From the NCBI GenBank assembly GCA_022315425.1, contig JAIUPT010000022.1, positions 540,714 to 604,713 of the forward strand: 64,000 bases of DNA. Reading direction: 5' to 3'. Shown piece after piece: positions 60,244 through 64,000 of the stretch. A model generated the notes under the pieces. The model searched no databases, had not been told where the DNA came from, and saw only the letters and a program-made list of their open reading frames with translations. Every line of letters starts with the position of its first letter. Position 1 is the first letter of the stretch. Position numbers and translations under genes: made by a program. This DNA comes from Pseudevernia furfuracea (lineage: Eukaryota > Ascomycota > Lecanoromycetes > Lecanorales > Parmeliaceae).

Positions 60244-63200
60244 ATGAACTCTGAAACAGTTACTGTCAAATCGAGCAGCCTATCAACGCATATAATCAAA
60301 CTCGAAACTCTCGAAGAATATCAGATCTGAAAGCGCGCTATCAAAGAGTACCTCATCAACGAGCTATTATGAAAGTACACAACGAAAAGCCAGCTTATTT
60401 TCTCGTCTCGTATTACTCAGACCGATGTAAATAGAGTAAATACGATCAACGCAGCTGCTTAGGTTCAGACTGAGTCGAATCAAGCATCTTTCACTCCAGT
60501 GCCAATGTTAAAAACTCTAGATTCGTACGAAACCCGTCGTGACAGATGAGAAGGAAAACACTTAGTGTGTTATAACGTCATTTTAAGCACCCTTGAAGTT
60601 AACTACTACAGTGATCACAAGAATACTAATAACGCCTACTTTCTCTGAATCGTTATTAGATAGAACTATAAGCTCAAAGGTTCTAATTCCCTCAATGATC
60701 GTTTTCGACGTCTATCACTATTAAAGTTAAATAATTATAAAAACGTCTTCGAATACGCTGAGAAGTTCAAAGAACTTCATAATAAAATTCGAACGATTTA
60801 TAAGAAATTACGTCTAAACGACGTCTATCTCATCTTTCTTTTTCATATCGAATTAAATAAAGAATATAAGAATTACTTTTTACATTACACTCAGACTCAC
60901 GATGCAATTAATGCAGTCAAAAAGTTCGTTTTCACGCTAAAATACGTCACTCAGCGATTTATTCAAATAGTAATTAATTCGTCTATTAGTCGAATAGAAT
61001 CAATTCTTGAACTAATTGCTGCTCGGCCTAAAGTATACGCAGTCACGAATACGACGAATCAGACGACGCAAAGATCGCAACCGAGGGCTGTCGAAGGGCT
61101 AGACGTCGTGTACCTTCGGCGTCTCGTAAAGTTCTGTCAACACTGTCAAAAGATTTATCACACTCATTATGAGTGTAACTCGAAGAATAATACTTAGTCT
61201 GATAACTCAGATAGACGCAGGCGCAGCCGTAGTCGTGATCGTAACGATTATAACGGTCACGAGAGGGACAACCGCGACAGAAAGAGACGATACGATCGAG
61301 ATCAAGATCGAAACGATCGAAATAAGAAGCGAAAGTCTCGTGATGATCGTGATGTTAATTCAGTATACTATGACTCAGAAGAAGCACACTTCGACGAAAA
61401 CTCTGAGATTGATGAGTGCTTCACTGCTGTGCGACGAGACGATTTAGAATATTACGCCTCTCTTTCAGAGAACGATTATGTTATAATCGCTATCGTCGAT
61501 ATTATGTTAAAACGATGAGAATTCGACTTCTGCTGCTCTGTTTATGCTACTTCTATTCGATTAGTCTTTAAGATATATCGTCTGTTTATATCGATGAATG
61601 ATTATCGTCTTATTGTAGAAGTGATCGATTCTCTTATCTCTGTTAATAAAGATAAAATTGAGCTTAGAATCAACGTGAATAACAAGTGCATTAGACTTAT
61701 CCTCGACGATGTTCTTCATATCTCTAAACTGTCAATGAACTTGATATCCCAGAATAAGCTGATGCGTTCGAACTGTCTTATTAAAATTGTGAAAAATGAT
61801 GTCGAAATAGGCCGTCGAGACATCACTGTCTGACTAATCAATAACGACATCTTTCGCTTTAACATGTGAAAGAATCATTAACAATCAAAGACGATATCTT
61901 CAATGACCGTTCCCGTATCAAAGCAAGTTCGAAAGCTCTGATTAATATTCATGTCTAGACAGATCATGATTGTTAATTCAACTATTAATTCAATTGACGA
62001 ATTAATCATTTCGCCTACATTAGCAAAGCGTTCTCGAAGTGTTATATACGAGTCTGACATCATCATCAGCTTCGTTATAAGCTGTGATTCCGAGTCTAAC
62101 TTCGACACGTCGCGTGACAGCACTAGCTTTGACTTCGAGAACTTCACATCTCGAAAGAGACAAAAACGTAAGTCAAATCTCGAAATCCTAACTTATTATC
62201 ATCGCTACTTGAGTCACGCTGACGACGTGAAGCAGCTTTCGCACTATAAAATCGATCTGAATAAAGATGTAAGTAATAAGACGTCTTACGTGTTTTATAT
62301 CATCAAGAAAATTCAGCAAGTCAAGCATATCTCTCATATTCGCCCTGACAGACGTTCTCTTAATCTAATTCACAGCGATATTGATATCATAAAAGAAATC
62401 AAAGATGATTTCAGATATTTCATCACCTTTCTCGACGATTTTATTAAACGTTTCGAAGTCGAACTATTACGTTTTAAAGGCGAGACCTTTTCGATCTTTC
62501 GCCGTTTTTTGATACGTAATGAACGAGATAAATTCCGATGTCGTAGACTTCGCACTAATTAAGAAGACGAGTATAGTAATCACGTCTTTGATCGTTTTCG
62601 CGATGAGAATAATATTCTATAAGAGTCAATTATGCTCGATAATTCTCAGCAAAATAAGTTCTCTGAGCGACTGAATCAAGACTTGAAGGGCTGCGTATTC
62701 ACGATGATAAAAGACACTGAATTATTTATACGCTATTAATTACAATTAATACTCGCGGTCAATTATCTACGTAATCGACGACTTACTTAGACTCGAACGC
62801 TGACTTCTTACGAAGCAGAAATCGAGTATAAGTCAAATCTCAAATATCTTCGCTCTCTTGAATCTTATAAGTGATATATTGCTCGAAAACCTCACACTAA
62901 TTAGATAAAAGATTAAAGTCGCACTGTCACTAATGCTTCTGCACGGCTTATCGACTACGAAGACGATTACATTTATAAGATGCTTCTTGACGATGATAGA
63001 ATCTATCGCACCTTCAAAGTAATCTGAGATAAGATTCCTTCTCACTTTTTACGTGTCAAAAAATTCTTAGATTCTATCACAGTGAAGAAAACATTAGTGT
63101 CGATCGAATCGTTATCTCAATCTGCGAAAGAATCTAAACTCATTACGATCGTAGTTGATGATAACATAACTTCAAAATCAACGCCGTCAGTAGTCTTAGA

Positions 63201-64000
63201 AAACCCGATATCACATTTATTATTCGCCTTAACGTCAGCGATGACAACGCCGTTCTTAACCTCTTTATTCGAAACTTTAATAGGCGAAGGTGATGCTTCT
63301 GCGACCCCGTTACGAAATCACTCGTATCTATTAGATCGCGATCTATTATCAGATTCAATTGTACTTCTTATCTTCATTGCTCGAGAATCTTATGAGTCGA
63401 AGAATTACGAAGAGACAATCGCAGATAATAATTTTAACAGCGAAGAGTGAAAAGACGTAATCGAGGACGAGATTGACTTCTTGATGAAGAATAAAACTTA
63501 AGAACTCGTCAACTGTCTCAAAGATCGCAAATCATTAAAAGATAAATAAGTGTTCATCTTGAAGCGAGGATCAAAAGGGAAAATCACTCGCTATAAAGCA
63601 CGCTGAGTAATTCTTGAATGCTCTTAACGTGAAGAACTAGACTACAACGAGATATTCGTCTTAGTAATGAAATTCATGAGTTATAAAGCTCTATTTGCCC
63701 TCGCAGCGGTCTTGAACTGGGATCTGAAGCAAATAAATGTGAAAATCGTCTTTTTATATAATGCAGTGAAGGAACTAATCTACATGTATTAACTCATTAA
63801 CTTCAAGTCTTAGAAATACTCAAATAAGGTCTGCAAGCTGAATAAGATCTTATATGATTTGAAACAATCACTTCGAGTTTGATATAATATCTTCGTCGAA
63901 TTCATGAAAAAACAAGACTTCACTTTCATCGATGCTGACTATAGTGTGTTCATCGACTCTCAAACAGATATCATTATTGCGCTTTATGTTGATAATGTTT
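60244..64000 (+). pseudogene. B2 gag-pol (Copia), inactivated, incomplete at window edge
   Basis: Gag begins near MNSETVTVKSS (60244). It has LNDRFRRLSLLKLNNYKN (UBN2-like gag) and a CX2CX4HX4C knuckle CQHCQKIYHTHYEC near 61136, then an Arg/Asp/Ser-rich linker. The protease region lies near 61516 (EFDFCCSVYATSIRL; the expected DSG is altered). Pre-integrase YHRYLSHADDV is at ~62197 (in 61951-62562), with the integrase core (LNLIHSDID, later RRLRTN) following. A linker is open at 63082-63450, and RT starts ~63552 (RYKARWVILE with Trp as TGA; SYKALFALAAVLNWDLKQIN; ALYVDNV at the edge, from YVDD). Nearly all gag stops are TGA where Trp is expected. Confidence 0.87.

Larger units (their letters stand above)
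59200..64000 (+). mobile_element. B2: Copia family B element, 5' part (runs off the window)
   Basis: LTR 59200-59331 (132 bp, TGTCAAAATTC...TTTTAACA), primer-like site from 59332 (GATTATGAGCTCGAATCG), leader with a 35-bp tandem repeat, and gag-pol from about 60244 to the window edge in RT. The 3' LTR is outside. It is moderately mutated. Confidence 0.9.

Overview
The window is genomic DNA of a filamentous ascomycete fungus. The evidence is four spliced host genes with short fungal introns (48-69 bp, GT..AG), among them a fungal-type methionine aminopeptidase 2 and a fungus-restricted DUF2408-type protein, followed by a block of LTR, DIRS-like, LINE and Gypsy elements eroded by RIP-like C-to-T mutation. 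The protein sequences resemble Pezizomycotina, possibly Dothideomycetes, but I cannot name a species.

Region 1 (1-6.3 kb) is ordinary gene-dense DNA: a mitochondrial-type DnaJ protein (minus), methionine aminopeptidase 2 (plus, divergent from DnaJ), 60S acidic ribosomal protein P1 (minus, convergent with MetAP2) and an eight-exon DUF2408-type gene (plus, divergent from P1). Region 2 (about 6.0-7.0 kb) is an intergenic transition.

Region 3 (7.0-64 kb) holds no recognisable host gene. It is a nested retroelement island. Copia family A has 122-bp LTRs and supplies at least eight copies or fragments (A1-A8) in both orientations. Complete copies are about 6.4-6.5 kb, and A8 is intact in structure with a 5-bp target duplication (GAAGT). 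Two copies of a DIRS/Ngaro-like tyrosine-recombinase retrotransposon (C1, C2), each exactly 4887 bp, have split direct repeats A1-ORFs-B1-A2-B2. C1 sits inside A5, and C2 sits inside or beside A7. A 1.2-kb TA-flanked element (D) carries a 0.6-kb minisatellite and sits in A7. Further right are a Tad1-like LINE remnant (E1), a minus-strand Gypsy remnant (G) split by a 1.36-kb LINE-like insertion (E2) with a 13-bp target duplication, and a second Copia family (B2) that runs off the window. A 360-bp piece of family B (B1) opens the island at 7007.

All transposon genes are broken, mostly by TGG-to-TGA and CAR-to-TAR changes. Element copies compared side by side differ mainly by transitions. In several stretches these fall in CpC/GpG context and spare CpG, which differs from the classical CpA preference of RIP. 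The most unusual items are this mutation signature, a precise 520-bp inversion that distinguishes C1 from C2, the DIRS-like elements themselves, and the many family A fragments that abut an LTR terminus without target duplications.
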